A stretch of 64,000 bases of DNA, from positions 64,501 to 128,500 of the forward strand of contig JACPPA010000028.1 of NCBI GenBank assembly GCA_016191285.1, read 5' to 3'. Made by a program: the position numbers and the translations under genes. Below are positions 45,289-53,422 of this stretch, piece after piece (within the stretch, counting starts at the first letter, position 1; each line of letters starts with the position of its first letter). The notes under the pieces were generated by a model, which searched no databases, was not told the origin of the DNA, and saw only the letters and a program-made list of their open reading frames with translations. Source of the stretch: Gammaproteobacteria bacterium. GTDB taxonomy: Bacteria > Pseudomonadota > Gammaproteobacteria > Ga0077536.

Positions 45289-47697
45289 CTACAGGTCGAC
45301 GCCAATCTTGCCGGCAATTTCGTCGAGTAGCGAAAACACATTATTGGTGGCCGCCTGCTTGGCGGCCGCCGCGCGTTGTTTAATACGTTCGGTTTGCGCC
45401 TGCTGGCGTGTGAACTCCGCGCGTTGTTCAGTTGAACCGTGGAAGCGTTCTTGCTCTTCGATCCAGTCGTCGAGTTCGCGGTGTAGAAGCCGATCAAGTT
45501 CATTTTCCGAGCTGTAAGTACGCTCCAGGCGTTGCGCGTTCTCGCGTTGTCGCTCGGCGGCGTTGGAGGTGGCAGTCTCGGCGTCAGACACTCCACGAGC
45601 CGCGTTCGCCACCCGCGTTTCGAGCATTTGCAAATGCGTACGTAGGTGAGTTTCGGTGGCCGCACTCGTGGTTTGACGCTCGCGCGCGACAGAAAGTTCG
45701 CGCTCCGCGGCGTCACGCGCGGCTTCCGCGTCGGTTTTGGCCTGGAGCGCCGCCGCCATTTCCACCCGGATCCGTTCGGCTTCGGTGACGACGGCTGCAC
45801 GCTCGGCCAGCAGGCGTTGTTGCAAGATGGCGAGTTGCCGCTGCTGGGTCGTTTGGTATTCCGCCATGATCCTCCGGGCTTCGTCCGCCGCGGCCTGGTT
45901 GGCCGCCTCGGCCGCCTGCTGTTCATGACGGGCCCGTGCGATTTCGGCCGCGGAGCGCGCGAACTCAACCTCGAACCGCTGCCGCTCACGCGCCAGTTCG
46001 GCGGTTAACGCGTCGCGGATTTGTTGTTCGCGTTCGGCTATCGATTGTGCCTGTGCGTCCTCGCGCGCCTTGATTTCGCGTTCGAGCCGCTCGGCGGCGG
46101 CTAGACGTTCCCGGCTTTTCGACGATTCGAGTTCAAGTTCCTGCCACGCCTGATCCAAGGCCTTGCGCGTGTCCGCCTGTTCCGCGTGTAATTGTTCAAG
46201 TTGTGCCGCTTGCTTGTGGTAGACCTCCTCGAGACGCTGCTCCTTTTCTTGCATCGCGAGCGCGATTTTGCGTTGTAATTCTTCGGCCTTTGCGTCCTGC
46301 GTCGCGCGCTGGCGCGTGGCTTCGGCCACTGCCGCGGCATGTTGGCGTTCGAGTGCGGCCTTAAATTGCTGCGCTTCCGCCAACTTGGTTTGAACCAGTG
46401 CGGCGGCTTGATCGATAGCGGCGCGCTCACCTTGCAAGCGCTGCTGTACATACTGTTCGGCGTCGCGTTTCGCGGCCGCTGCTTCCGCCATCAAGCGCTG
46501 CGCCGTTTCGATTTGCAGGCGCGCGCGCTCGACATCCGCCGCGAGCGACAGCGCCAATGCTTCAGCGGCAACGAGTTCGTCGCGCGGGGCCGAGATAGTC
46601 GGCGGTGCTGGCGTTGCGGTGACTGCGCGCGCTTGCTGCGCGCCGATTTCGTCGATCCCGCCATTTTCGACGAAATACGCGTCACAGCCTTCTTCGGTTA
46701 ACAGAAAGGCAGCGGCGGAACTGCGTCCACCGGTGTCGCAATACGCGATATATTGAACGTCGCGGTCGATTCCCTTGAGCCGATTCCGCAACAGACTGAG
46801 CGGTATGTTAATGCTGTTCGGTAGCCCGTTGGCGCTATGTTCTTCTGGAAATCGCACATCGAGCCACCGCGCACCAGCGGCGACCATGGTGGTTGCGGTG
46901 GCGAGCGAAATCCCCTGCAGGACTGGACGTTTGATGAGCTCAATGAAGTGCTCCTGCGTCAGGCGGCCGAGTGCGCCGTCGGTCAGCATGCGCACCGTCG
47001 CGTTACGCGTGGCGTTTGACACCAGGGCTTCTTCACCGAAGGTATCGCCGGGGCCGAGCTCCGCCAAGCGAATATCTTTACCGACTCGCGTAGCCCGGCA
47101 TACTTCGCACGTTCCTGCCTGGATTACATAATAGTAATCGCCCGCCGCACCTTGCTGAATGATGACGTCGCCAGCCTTTACTTCGGTGGTTTCGAGGGTA
47201 TCGATGAGGCGTTGAATATTGGACGGTGGGATTCGCGCGAATAATTCCGACTGGAGCAGGGTGGCTAACCAATCGTTGCTTCCAACGGTCTCGTATTCTT
47301 CGACTTCGATGGCGGGTTCGGCGGTCAGTGCGCGCGTGTCAGTTCCGACGCTTAACAGCGTGTCGAGAACTCGCCGATCGATCCGTAGGATCTGGACGTT
47401 AGTTACGGCCACGGCTGACATTTGGCGTGGCTGGAGCTGGGCCAATGGGTGAAACGACGTTGCCTCGCCCCCGATAACCTTTTTGATCAATTGGTCGCCG
47501 GCGACCATCTCCAATTCGCCGGCCAGCAAGTAAAACGAATAGTGGTCGTGGTCCCCCTGCCGAAACAGGTACTCCTTGCGTCGCAAGGTCAGGATTTCCG
47601 CCGCCGCGAGTAATTGCTCCTGCTGCCTGGGTTGCAGATTATTGATGGGAACCAACAATCCAAGGCGTTCACGAAACGGGTTTTGAGCCTCTGCCAT
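45289..47697 (-). CDS. cNMP-binding / rhodanese / coiled-coil protein (802 residues)
   Basis: 802 residues, no signal peptide or membrane helix. Two cyclic-nucleotide-binding domains: the first (about 15-130) is degenerate in the phosphate cassette; the second (about 150-265) keeps FGEEALVSNATRNATV with the ligand-binding Glu and Arg. A rhodanese domain (about 268-360) has an intact active-site loop, catalytic Cys in YCDTGGRSSAAAF, and the entry ARWLDVRFPEEHSANG. Residues 370-790 are a long Ala/Glu/Arg/Gln coiled coil. It is preceded by a DUF465 gene (4-nt gap) and diverges from a longer paralogue. Function unknown; the layout suggests a cNMP-regulated cytoplasmic scaffold or filament. Confidence 0.87.
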   Translation of the reverse strand: MAEAQNPFRERLGLLVPINNLQPRQQEQLLAAAEILTLRRKEYLFRQGDHDHYSFYLLAGELEMVAGDQLIKKVIGGEATSFHPLAQLQPRQMSAVAVTNVQILRIDRRVLDTLLSVGTDTRALTAEPAIEVEEYETVGSNDWLATLLQSELFARIPPSNIQRLIDTLETTEVKAGDVIIQQGAAGDYYYVIQAGTCEVCRATRVGKDIRLAELGPGDTFGEEALVSNATRNATVRMLTDGALGRLTQEHFIELIKRPVLQGISLATATTMVAAGARWLDVRFPEEHSANGLPNSINIPLSLLRNRLKGIDRDVQYIAYCDTGGRSSAAAFLLTEEGCDAYFVENGGIDEIGAQQARAVTATPAPPTISAPRDELVAAEALALSLAADVERARLQIETAQRLMAEAAAAKRDAEQYVQQRLQGERAAIDQAAALVQTKLAEAQQFKAALERQHAAAVAEATRQRATQDAKAEELQRKIALAMQEKEQRLEEVYHKQAAQLEQLHAEQADTRKALDQAWQELELESSKSRERLAAAERLEREIKAREDAQAQSIAEREQQIRDALTAELARERQRFEVEFARSAAEIARARHEQQAAEAANQAAADEARRIMAEYQTTQQRQLAILQQRLLAERAAVVTEAERIRVEMAAALQAKTDAEAARDAAERELSVARERQTTSAATETHLRTHLQMLETRVANAARGVSDAETATSNAAERQRENAQRLERTYSSENELDRLLHRELDDWIEEQERFHGSTEQRAEFTRQQAQTERIKQRAAAAKQAATNNVFSLLDEIAGKIGVDL

Positions 47698-47701
47698 GAG
47701 T

Positions 47702-47947
47702 TTAAGCGTCGAGATCAGGGATGAGTGCGCTCTTTAGTCGGGTAATCTGATCTTTAAGCTGCAACTTGCGCTTCTTTAGCCGTTTAATGAGCAATTCGTT
47801 TAGCGGTGCGGAATCGTTAAGGCGATGCACAATTTCGTCGAGATCCCGATGCTCGACTTGCAGCTCAAAAAGCCGGCGTTCGAGTGATTTTTTCCCGCCG
47901 TCCACTACCCCACCCTTATATCGCCGAGCCCAGTTTACGTGTGCCAT
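47702..47947 (-). CDS. DUF465 (YdcH-like) small coiled-coil protein
   Basis: 81 residues, helical and charged: LFELQVEHRDLDEIVHRLND followed by LLIKRLKKRKLQLKDQITRL, the DUF465 pattern. GAG lies 5 nt before the ATG. The stop codon is 4 nt before the cNMP/rhodanese gene, so the two are one operon. It has an N-terminal extension of about 15 residues relative to the usual family. Confidence 0.85.
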   Translation of the reverse strand: MAHVNWARRYKGGVVDGGKKSLERRLFELQVEHRDLDEIVHRLNDSAPLNELLIKRLKKRKLQLKDQITRLKSALIPDLDA

Positions 47948-48329
47948 TGACGCTCAAATTCTACGCCTAATGAACCAAAAATGCGGCACCCATCCGCGTG
48001 GTTGCTCCACCGGGGTCAAAATCCGCTGGGCACCGCGGGTCCGGTAGGTATAATCAAACGCATCAATTAAGGCCCTTAATGGCATACGGAACCGCCGCGG
48101 GTACTGCCAATTGGCTGTTTGTGACGCAACGGACGTTTTTGTTGCTGAATCAAATGCCCCGAACGCCGATACCCGGTCCGCATCAGCCTAGTCATGTGCC
48201 TAGGGCGAGGATCAAGAGAATGCGTGACCGCTATCACAAACACCTAGGTCTAGTCCTGCGCCACGCGATTTGGCTTGCTTTAATTCAAGCCTGTGAGAAC
48301 GCATCCGCCTCGATTCACGGCTGGAAATT
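47948..48329. other. 382-nt divergent promoter region between the two cNMP/rhodanese loci
   Basis: Contains the promoters for both divergent units. A plus-strand frame at 47998-48351 is open but has no ribosome site, is compositionally unlike its neighbours and runs into the large gene, so I do not call it. No clear Crp-type palindrome (TGTGA-N6-TCACA) was seen; TGTGA occurs alone at 48290-48294. Confidence 0.4.
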
Positions 48330-51300
48330 ATGTCATCCGCAACTGACATGACCGCATCCGTGTCGCTCGAAGAACGCTTTGCTGCTGTTCTGCGTATGCT
48401 CGTTCCGGTAAACGGGTTGTCGGTGTTGCGGCGGCAGCAACTGTTTACGCAAGCTGAAATGCTGCCGGTTCGGCGCGGCAGTTATGTCTTTCATGAAGGC
48501 GACAAGGACAGTTACACGTTCTTTTTGCTCGAAGGCGATCTCGAACTCTTTTCCGGTCAGCAGTTAGTCAAGAAAATCACCGGTGGTACGGCGGATGCCG
48601 TGCACCCATTGGCCCAGCTACAGCCGCGCCAGTTATCGGCGCGGGCGGTGAGTGATTCGAAGGTTCTGCGCGTTAGCCGCGATCTATTGGATAAATTGCT
48701 CGCGCTAGATGGCGCGGGCGAACCGCGCGACGTGCGCGTCAATGATATCGGTGCGGAGGATGATGCGGATTGGATGACGCGCATGCTGCAGTCCGAACTA
48801 TTCGGACGCGTGCCGGCGGCCAACATCCAACGGATTTTTTCCAGCCTTGAGCCGATTGAATTCAAGTCCGGCGACATCGTCGTCCGCCAGGGTGACCTTG
48901 GTGACTACTACTACGTCATCCAATACGGTCGTTGCCAGGTGAGTCGGCAAATTGCCTCGGGTAAAATGCCGATCAAACTCGCCGAATTGGGGCCCGGAGA
49001 CACTTTCGGCGAGGAAGCCCTGGTCGCCGATGCCAAACGCAACGCGACCGTGGTGATGTTGACCAATGGCACGCTAATGCGACTGACAAAATCCGATTTT
49101 GTCGAGCTCATAAAAAAACCATTACTAAGCGATATCAGTCATCAAGAAGCCATGCGCCTGGTCGATCAGCATGGCGCGTTGTGGCTCGATGTACGCTTCC
49201 CTGAAGAACATAAACAGGGAAATTTGGAAGGCAGCCTGAACCTGCCGCTCAATACCTTGCGCATGCATGCGGAACGACTCGATCACGATAAGGTGTATAT
49301 CGTGTGCTGCGATACCGGCTCGCGCAGTTCGGTGGGTGCTTTTCTGTTGTCGGAACGTGGGTTTGATGTGCACTTTTTGGCGGGTGGTCTGAATCGCTAT
49401 GGCCTGGTCAAGCTTGCCGCGCCACCGGCGGCACGCAAGCCCGAGCTCAAGATCGCGCAAGTCACGACCATGCCGGTGAGCGCCACCGTGCCAGCGTCGC
49501 AGCGTTCCGATGCCGAACGCCGTAGCAGCGGGCTCGCGGAGCAGGATTTTGACAACGATTCAATCGAAGCTGACCTGCGTGCGCAATCGCTGAAGGCAGA
49601 ACTCGCGAAAGCCAACATCCAACTTGACGAAGCACGCAAGCTAAAGGAACAAGCCGAACAGGCGCGTCAAGAATCGACCAAGGTTGCCGCCGCGCAACTC
49701 GAGGCCGAACGCACGCGTCTCGGGCAAGAAGCAACCAAGGCGCGACGAGCTTGGGAGGAAGCGCAGCGCTTAAAGAGTGAACTAGAGCAGGCCAAGCAGG
49801 CGGCCCAACAAGCTGCGGCGCAGGCGCGCAGCGAAGAGCAGGCCGAGCTGCGCGAAGCCAATCGTAAGCTCGAAGAAGCGCAACGTATCAAACAAGAGGT
49901 CGAAGCCGCGCGCGCGCAAATGGAGGTCGAGCTGCGTGAGCGAATTGCCGCCGAACAAGCGAAATTCGCCGCCGACGCAGAACGCTCGCGCCTGGAATAC
50001 GAAACGCGTGCACGGGAATTAGCCGCCGAACAGGACCGTCAACGACGCCAGGACGAAGCGCAACGTTTCAAGGAAGAGACGGCGGCGGCGCGGGCGCAGA
50101 TGGAACAAGAGCTGCGCGAACGGATTGCCGTCGAACAGGACAGACTCGCGATCGATGCGGAACGTGCGCGAAGCGAACTTGAAACACGCGCACGTGAGTT
50201 AGTCGAAGAGCAACTGGCGCGACGACGAATCGAAGAAATCGAACGGCAGAACGAAGAAGCAGCCGCGCTCCGCGCGCGCATGGATATCGAGCTCCGTGAG
50301 CGCCTCGCCGCGGAGCAAGCAAGAATCGCGGCGGAGGCTGATCAGTCGCGGGGGGGCTCGGCGGACAACACACGCGACGAAGAATTGGCCGATCTGCACG
50401 AAGCGGTGCGCAAATTGGAAGAAGCGCAACGGCTTAAGGAAGAAGCCGAGGCCGGGCGTGCGAAATTAGATCTTGAATTGCGTGAACGGCTGGCGGCGGA
50501 GCAGGCCCAATTGGCGGCGGATTCCGCACAGGCACGCCAGGCCCTGGAGGATGAGGCGCGTCGTTTGCGCGCCGAACTCGAGACGCGGCAGCATGACATC
50601 GAAGCGACGTACGCGGCCCGCTTGCGCGCGCATGAGGCCGTGGAAGCGGAACTCGCGGCGCAGCGTCAGGCGGAAGCGTTGCAGCTCCGCGAAGAAGCCG
50701 ATCGTGCGCGACGCGAACTGGAAGTCGCGGCTGAAATACGCCTGCGCGAAGAGCAAGCCAAACTTGACGCCGAGGCCGCGCGCACGCGCGCGGCGTGGGA
50801 AGACGCCCAACGCCTCAAGGCACAGTTGGAACTCGAAAAGCGCGAAGCAGAAAGTGAAGCTGTGTTACGGCGCGCACGCGAACAGGCTGAGCTGCAAGCC
50901 GCGACCGCGCGAATCGAAGAAGCGGAGCGCATGCGTCAGGAAGCCGAGGCGTCGCGCACGCGCCTGGAAGCCGAGGCCGCGCAAAAACTCGCCGAAGAGC
51001 AAGCACGTCTCGCGGCGGAGTCCGCGCGCGCCCAACGCACGTGGGAGGAAGCACAGCGTCTCAAGGAGCAAATAGAAATCGAGAAACGCAACGCGGAACA
51101 AGAAGCCGCGCTGCGCCATCAAGCCGAGGAAGAGCGCATTCAGGCGATGCGTGAGGAAGCCGAGCGCCGTCTGCGCCAAGAAGAGAAGAAGCTGGAAGAA
51201 AGTTATGCGTGGCAGGCAGAAGAACTGGCGCGCTTGCAGCGCATGAAGGAAACCGCGGAGCTACAGCTGGCCGACGAGCGTGAACGCCTGAAAGCCGAGT

Positions 51301-52166
51301 CGAACGAAGCAATGCTGCGGCTTGCCGAGGCCAAACAACTGCAGGTCGAGCTCGAACAAGCACGTGTCGCCAGTGCCGAAGAAGCCGAGCTTCGCCAGCA
51401 GCGCCAACTTGAAATCGAACGTAAATTACGCGATGAAATTCAAGCTAAAGTTGATGGTGAACGACGCAAGCTCGAGGCTGAATTCGCGCGCAATGCCGAG
51501 GAGCTAGAGCGCGCGCGTCGTGAGAAGGCGGCTGCCGAAGCCGCGCGCAATGCCGCCGCCGAGGAAGCCGAACGAATCATCGAAGAGTATAAGCAAACGC
51601 ATCAACAAATGCGCGAGCGCGAGGAAGAGAACCTCCGCGCCGAGCGCGCGCGTCTCGAGTCCGAGGCCGCAGCATTGCGCTCAGCTTTAGGCGATGCGCA
51701 AAACGCGCGGGAGCACGCGGTCACGGTGCAGCAGCGCCTGGAGCTGCAGCTCCACGAATTGGCCGACGCGCGTGCGAAGGACAGCGATTCACATAGCGCG
51801 CGTGAATCCGAGTTAGCCTCCGATATCGCCGCCATCGAGGCCGAAGTCAGCGCGGCACGCGCCAAGGCGTCCGCCGCCGAGGCGGCACACTTGATGGTGC
51901 AGCAGGCGGCGACCCGTAATCAGGAAAATCTCGCGCAGCATCGGCAGGAAGAGGCAACGACTCGCGGGCGCTTCGAACAGGAGATTTCGGCGTGGTTGCG
52001 CGAACAGGAATCCGCGCACGCGAGCCGTGCATCGAGCCAAGCCTTTGCCAATCAAAGAGCCCATCTCGAGCGAATCAAACAACGCGCGCAGGCGGCCCGA
52101 GTCGCCGCCAAGCACCATGACCAAACCTTGATCGAGGAACTCGCGGCGCGTTTGAAGGACGAATAG
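48330..52166 (+). CDS. giant cNMP-binding / rhodanese / coiled-coil protein (1278 residues)
   Basis: 1278 residues, paralogous to the 802-residue protein. CNB domain 1 (about 15-135) is degenerate; CNB domain 2 (about 155-270) has FGEEALVADAKRNATV. The rhodanese domain (about 275-365) keeps the Cys in CCDTGSRSSVGAF and LWLDVRFPEEHKQGN. From about residue 410 to the end it is an uninterrupted Glu/Ala/Arg/Gln coiled coil of roughly 850 residues with tandem 60-residue repeats. The C-terminal 40 residues resemble the paralogue's end (HLERIKQRAQAARVAAKHHD). No signal peptide. ATG has GGA 4 nt upstream. Likely a cytoplasmic rod with ligand-sensing heads; the role is unknown. Confidence 0.87.
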   Translation: MSSATDMTASVSLEERFAAVLRMLVPVNGLSVLRRQQLFTQAEMLPVRRGSYVFHEGDKDSYTFFLLEGDLELFSGQQLVKKITGGTADAVHPLAQLQPRQLSARAVSDSKVLRVSRDLLDKLLALDGAGEPRDVRVNDIGAEDDADWMTRMLQSELFGRVPAANIQRIFSSLEPIEFKSGDIVVRQGDLGDYYYVIQYGRCQVSRQIASGKMPIKLAELGPGDTFGEEALVADAKRNATVVMLTNGTLMRLTKSDFVELIKKPLLSDISHQEAMRLVDQHGALWLDVRFPEEHKQGNLEGSLNLPLNTLRMHAERLDHDKVYIVCCDTGSRSSVGAFLLSERGFDVHFLAGGLNRYGLVKLAAPPAARKPELKIAQVTTMPVSATVPASQRSDAERRSSGLAEQDFDNDSIEADLRAQSLKAELAKANIQLDEARKLKEQAEQARQESTKVAAAQLEAERTRLGQEATKARRAWEEAQRLKSELEQAKQAAQQAAAQARSEEQAELREANRKLEEAQRIKQEVEAARAQMEVELRERIAAEQAKFAADAERSRLEYETRARELAAEQDRQRRQDEAQRFKEETAAARAQMEQELRERIAVEQDRLAIDAERARSELETRARELVEEQLARRRIEEIERQNEEAAALRARMDIELRERLAAEQARIAAEADQSRGGSADNTRDEELADLHEAVRKLEEAQRLKEEAEAGRAKLDLELRERLAAEQAQLAADSAQARQALEDEARRLRAELETRQHDIEATYAARLRAHEAVEAELAAQRQAEALQLREEADRARRELEVAAEIRLREEQAKLDAEAARTRAAWEDAQRLKAQLELEKREAESEAVLRRAREQAELQAATARIEEAERMRQEAEASRTRLEAEAAQKLAEEQARLAAESARAQRTWEEAQRLKEQIEIEKRNAEQEAALRHQAEEERIQAMREEAERRLRQEEKKLEESYAWQAEELARLQRMKETAELQLADERERLKAESNEAMLRLAEAKQLQVELEQARVASAEEAELRQQRQLEIERKLRDEIQAKVDGERRKLEAEFARNAEELERARREKAAAEAARNAAAEEAERIIEEYKQTHQQMREREEENLRAERARLESEAAALRSALGDAQNAREHAVTVQQRLELQLHELADARAKDSDSHSARESELASDIAAIEAEVSAARAKASAAEAAHLMVQQAATRNQENLAQHRQEEATTRGRFEQEISAWLREQESAHASRASSQAFANQRAHLERIKQRAQAARVAAKHHDQTLIEELAARLKDE
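49929..50660 (+). repeat. tandem about 180-bp repeats inside the coiled-coil gene
   Basis: The unit starts ELRERIAAEQ at codons beginning 49929, 50109, 50289 and 50475, so the spacing is 180, 180 and 186 nt (60, 60, 62 residues). Each unit continues with an acidic/basic heptad-like stretch and ends with an Ala/Arg/Met segment such as AAARAQMEQ. A recent in-frame duplication is likely. The last unit fades after about 50660. Confidence 0.85.
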
Positions 52167-52194
52167 ATCCCGTCGTAAGCCCCCTCGCGCGCGG

Positions 52195-52533
52195 TCAGCG
52201 AATCGCACCCGATGATGGGTCGATGAAAATTGCTCCGTTCGGATGCGCTAGGCGCGCCCAAATCAGGCCCAACCCCTGCAAGGTGATTTCACCCCGGCGG
52301 CGATCAGCGCCGTCGGTGCTAAATTCAAATTCGTACCGACGCTCGATTGCCGGGCCGTCGACCCAGCGCAGCCGCATGCCACGCAACGCCACTGAATCAT
52401 CGAGCCGCTGTAGACCAAGGTCGCGACAGAGTTCTGTGCTGATGCGCAGCACGCGTTCGCGCCCGAGCACGCTCCAATGCCAAATACCCACGGTGCCGAG
52501 TAACAAACCGATGAGGGTTGCTGCGTCAGACAT
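52195..52533 (-). CDS. DUF3301 family membrane-anchored protein
   Basis: 112 residues. One N-terminal membrane helix (LIGLLLGTVGIWHWSVLG), then RVLRISTELCRDLGLQRLDDSVAL and RRYEFEFSTDGADRRRGEIT, the typical DUF3301 core. Function unknown. Its start overlaps the CPXCG gene's stop by 8 nt, so the two form an operon as in many gammaproteobacteria. Confidence 0.85.
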   Translation of the reverse strand: MSDAATLIGLLLGTVGIWHWSVLGRERVLRISTELCRDLGLQRLDDSVALRGMRLRWVDGPAIERRYEFEFSTDGADRRRGEITLQGLGLIWARLAHPNGAIFIDPSSGAIR

Positions 52534-52723
52534 CGTCGAGCCGCGCCGCCCGAAAATCCGTTAACGCAGCGGCTTCCACTGCGTACCGTAGCTCGATAGG
52601 GCAGCAGCAGACCTCGCAATCTTCGATGTATTCTTGCACGTTTTCCGAGAGATCGAGCACGCACGAGATGAAGGCGTCGCAATACGGGCAGTGATAGAAA
52701 TGCTCGGTCTCGAAACGATTCAT
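52526..52723 (-). CDS. CPXCG-motif cysteine-rich protein
   Basis: 65 residues. Opens with an HCPYC knuckle (YHCPYCDAFISC) and has further cysteines in DCEVCCCPIEL, a zinc-ribbon-like protein of the CPXCG family (PF14255). Function unknown. Overlaps the downstream DUF3301 gene by 8 nt. Confidence 0.88.
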   Translation of the reverse strand: MNRFETEHFYHCPYCDAFISCVLDLSENVQEYIEDCEVCCCPIELRYAVEAAALTDFRAARLDDV

Positions 52724-52783
52724 TGCAGAGGCGGCGCGACCTAAGGGTTGGAAACGATAAACGGTCGTTGGCGCGCGGCGAAT

Positions 52784-53266
52784 CTAGTCACGGAAATTCG
52801 TGAATTGCAACGGCAGCCCCAGTGCGGCGCCGCGCAAAGCCGCCATGACGGCCTGTAGATCATCGCGCTTCTTACTCGTGACACGCACTTGTTCATCTTG
52901 AATTTGCGCCTGGACCTTGAGTTGCCCTTCCTTGATGAATTTGACAATTTTCTTGCCGGCTTCTTTATCGATCCCGTGACGCGCGGTCAGCGTTTGTCGC
53001 GCTTCGCTCAGCGATTGCGTCAGCGCGGATTCTTCCAGGCAGGCGACATCGATGCCGCGCTTGGCGATCTTGCCGCGCAAGATCTCGATCACCTGTTTTA
53101 CCTGGAACTCCGATTGCGCGATGATGGTCATGCGATGCTCATCTTGCTCGATCTCGGTACCGGTCCCTTTGAAATCGAACCGATTGATAATTTCACGCTT
53201 GGCTTGGTCAACGGCATTCGTTAGCTCGTGTAGATTGACTTCCGAGACTACATCGAACGATGGCAT
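52784..53266 (-). CDS. yajQ: YajQ family nucleotide-binding protein
   Basis: About 160 residues. MPSFDVVSEVNLHELTNAVDQ opens the chain, followed by REIINRFDFKGTGTEIEQDE, KQVIEILRGKIAKRGIDV and IKEGQLKVQAQIQDEQVRVT, all diagnostic of YajQ, which binds nucleotides or c-di-GMP. The ATG at 53266 has GGAG 7 nt upstream; the ORF's upstream GTG/ATG adds five residues only. Monocistronic, divergent from the protease gene. Confidence 0.95.
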   Translation of the reverse strand: MPSFDVVSEVNLHELTNAVDQAKREIINRFDFKGTGTEIEQDEHRMTIIAQSEFQVKQVIEILRGKIAKRGIDVACLEESALTQSLSEARQTLTARHGIDKEAGKKIVKFIKEGQLKVQAQIQDEQVRVTSKKRDDLQAVMAALRGAALGLPLQFTNFRD

Positions 53267-53422
53267 GGGGATGCTCCACAAAAAAGTTAAGTCATTCTAG
53301 CGTTCCCAGGCCTATCTCCGACATGATTTCGCTCCCCCGTCGCGCGCGGGTCGAAATTAGCACATTATTGGAATTCGCCAGCCACTCACGGCTATCGAAC
53401 AAACAAACTCACGGAACTGCTC

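Noticed and set aside
47998-48351. 117-codon open frame upstream of the 1278-residue gene
   Set aside because: No ribosome site, protein-unlike composition, and it runs into the start of a certain gene. Better explained as open frame in a promoter region.
49462-51865. Many long minus-strand frames opposite the coiled-coil gene
   Set aside because: Low-complexity Arg/Ser/Ala translations of a repetitive Glu/Ala/Arg-coding region; shadows.
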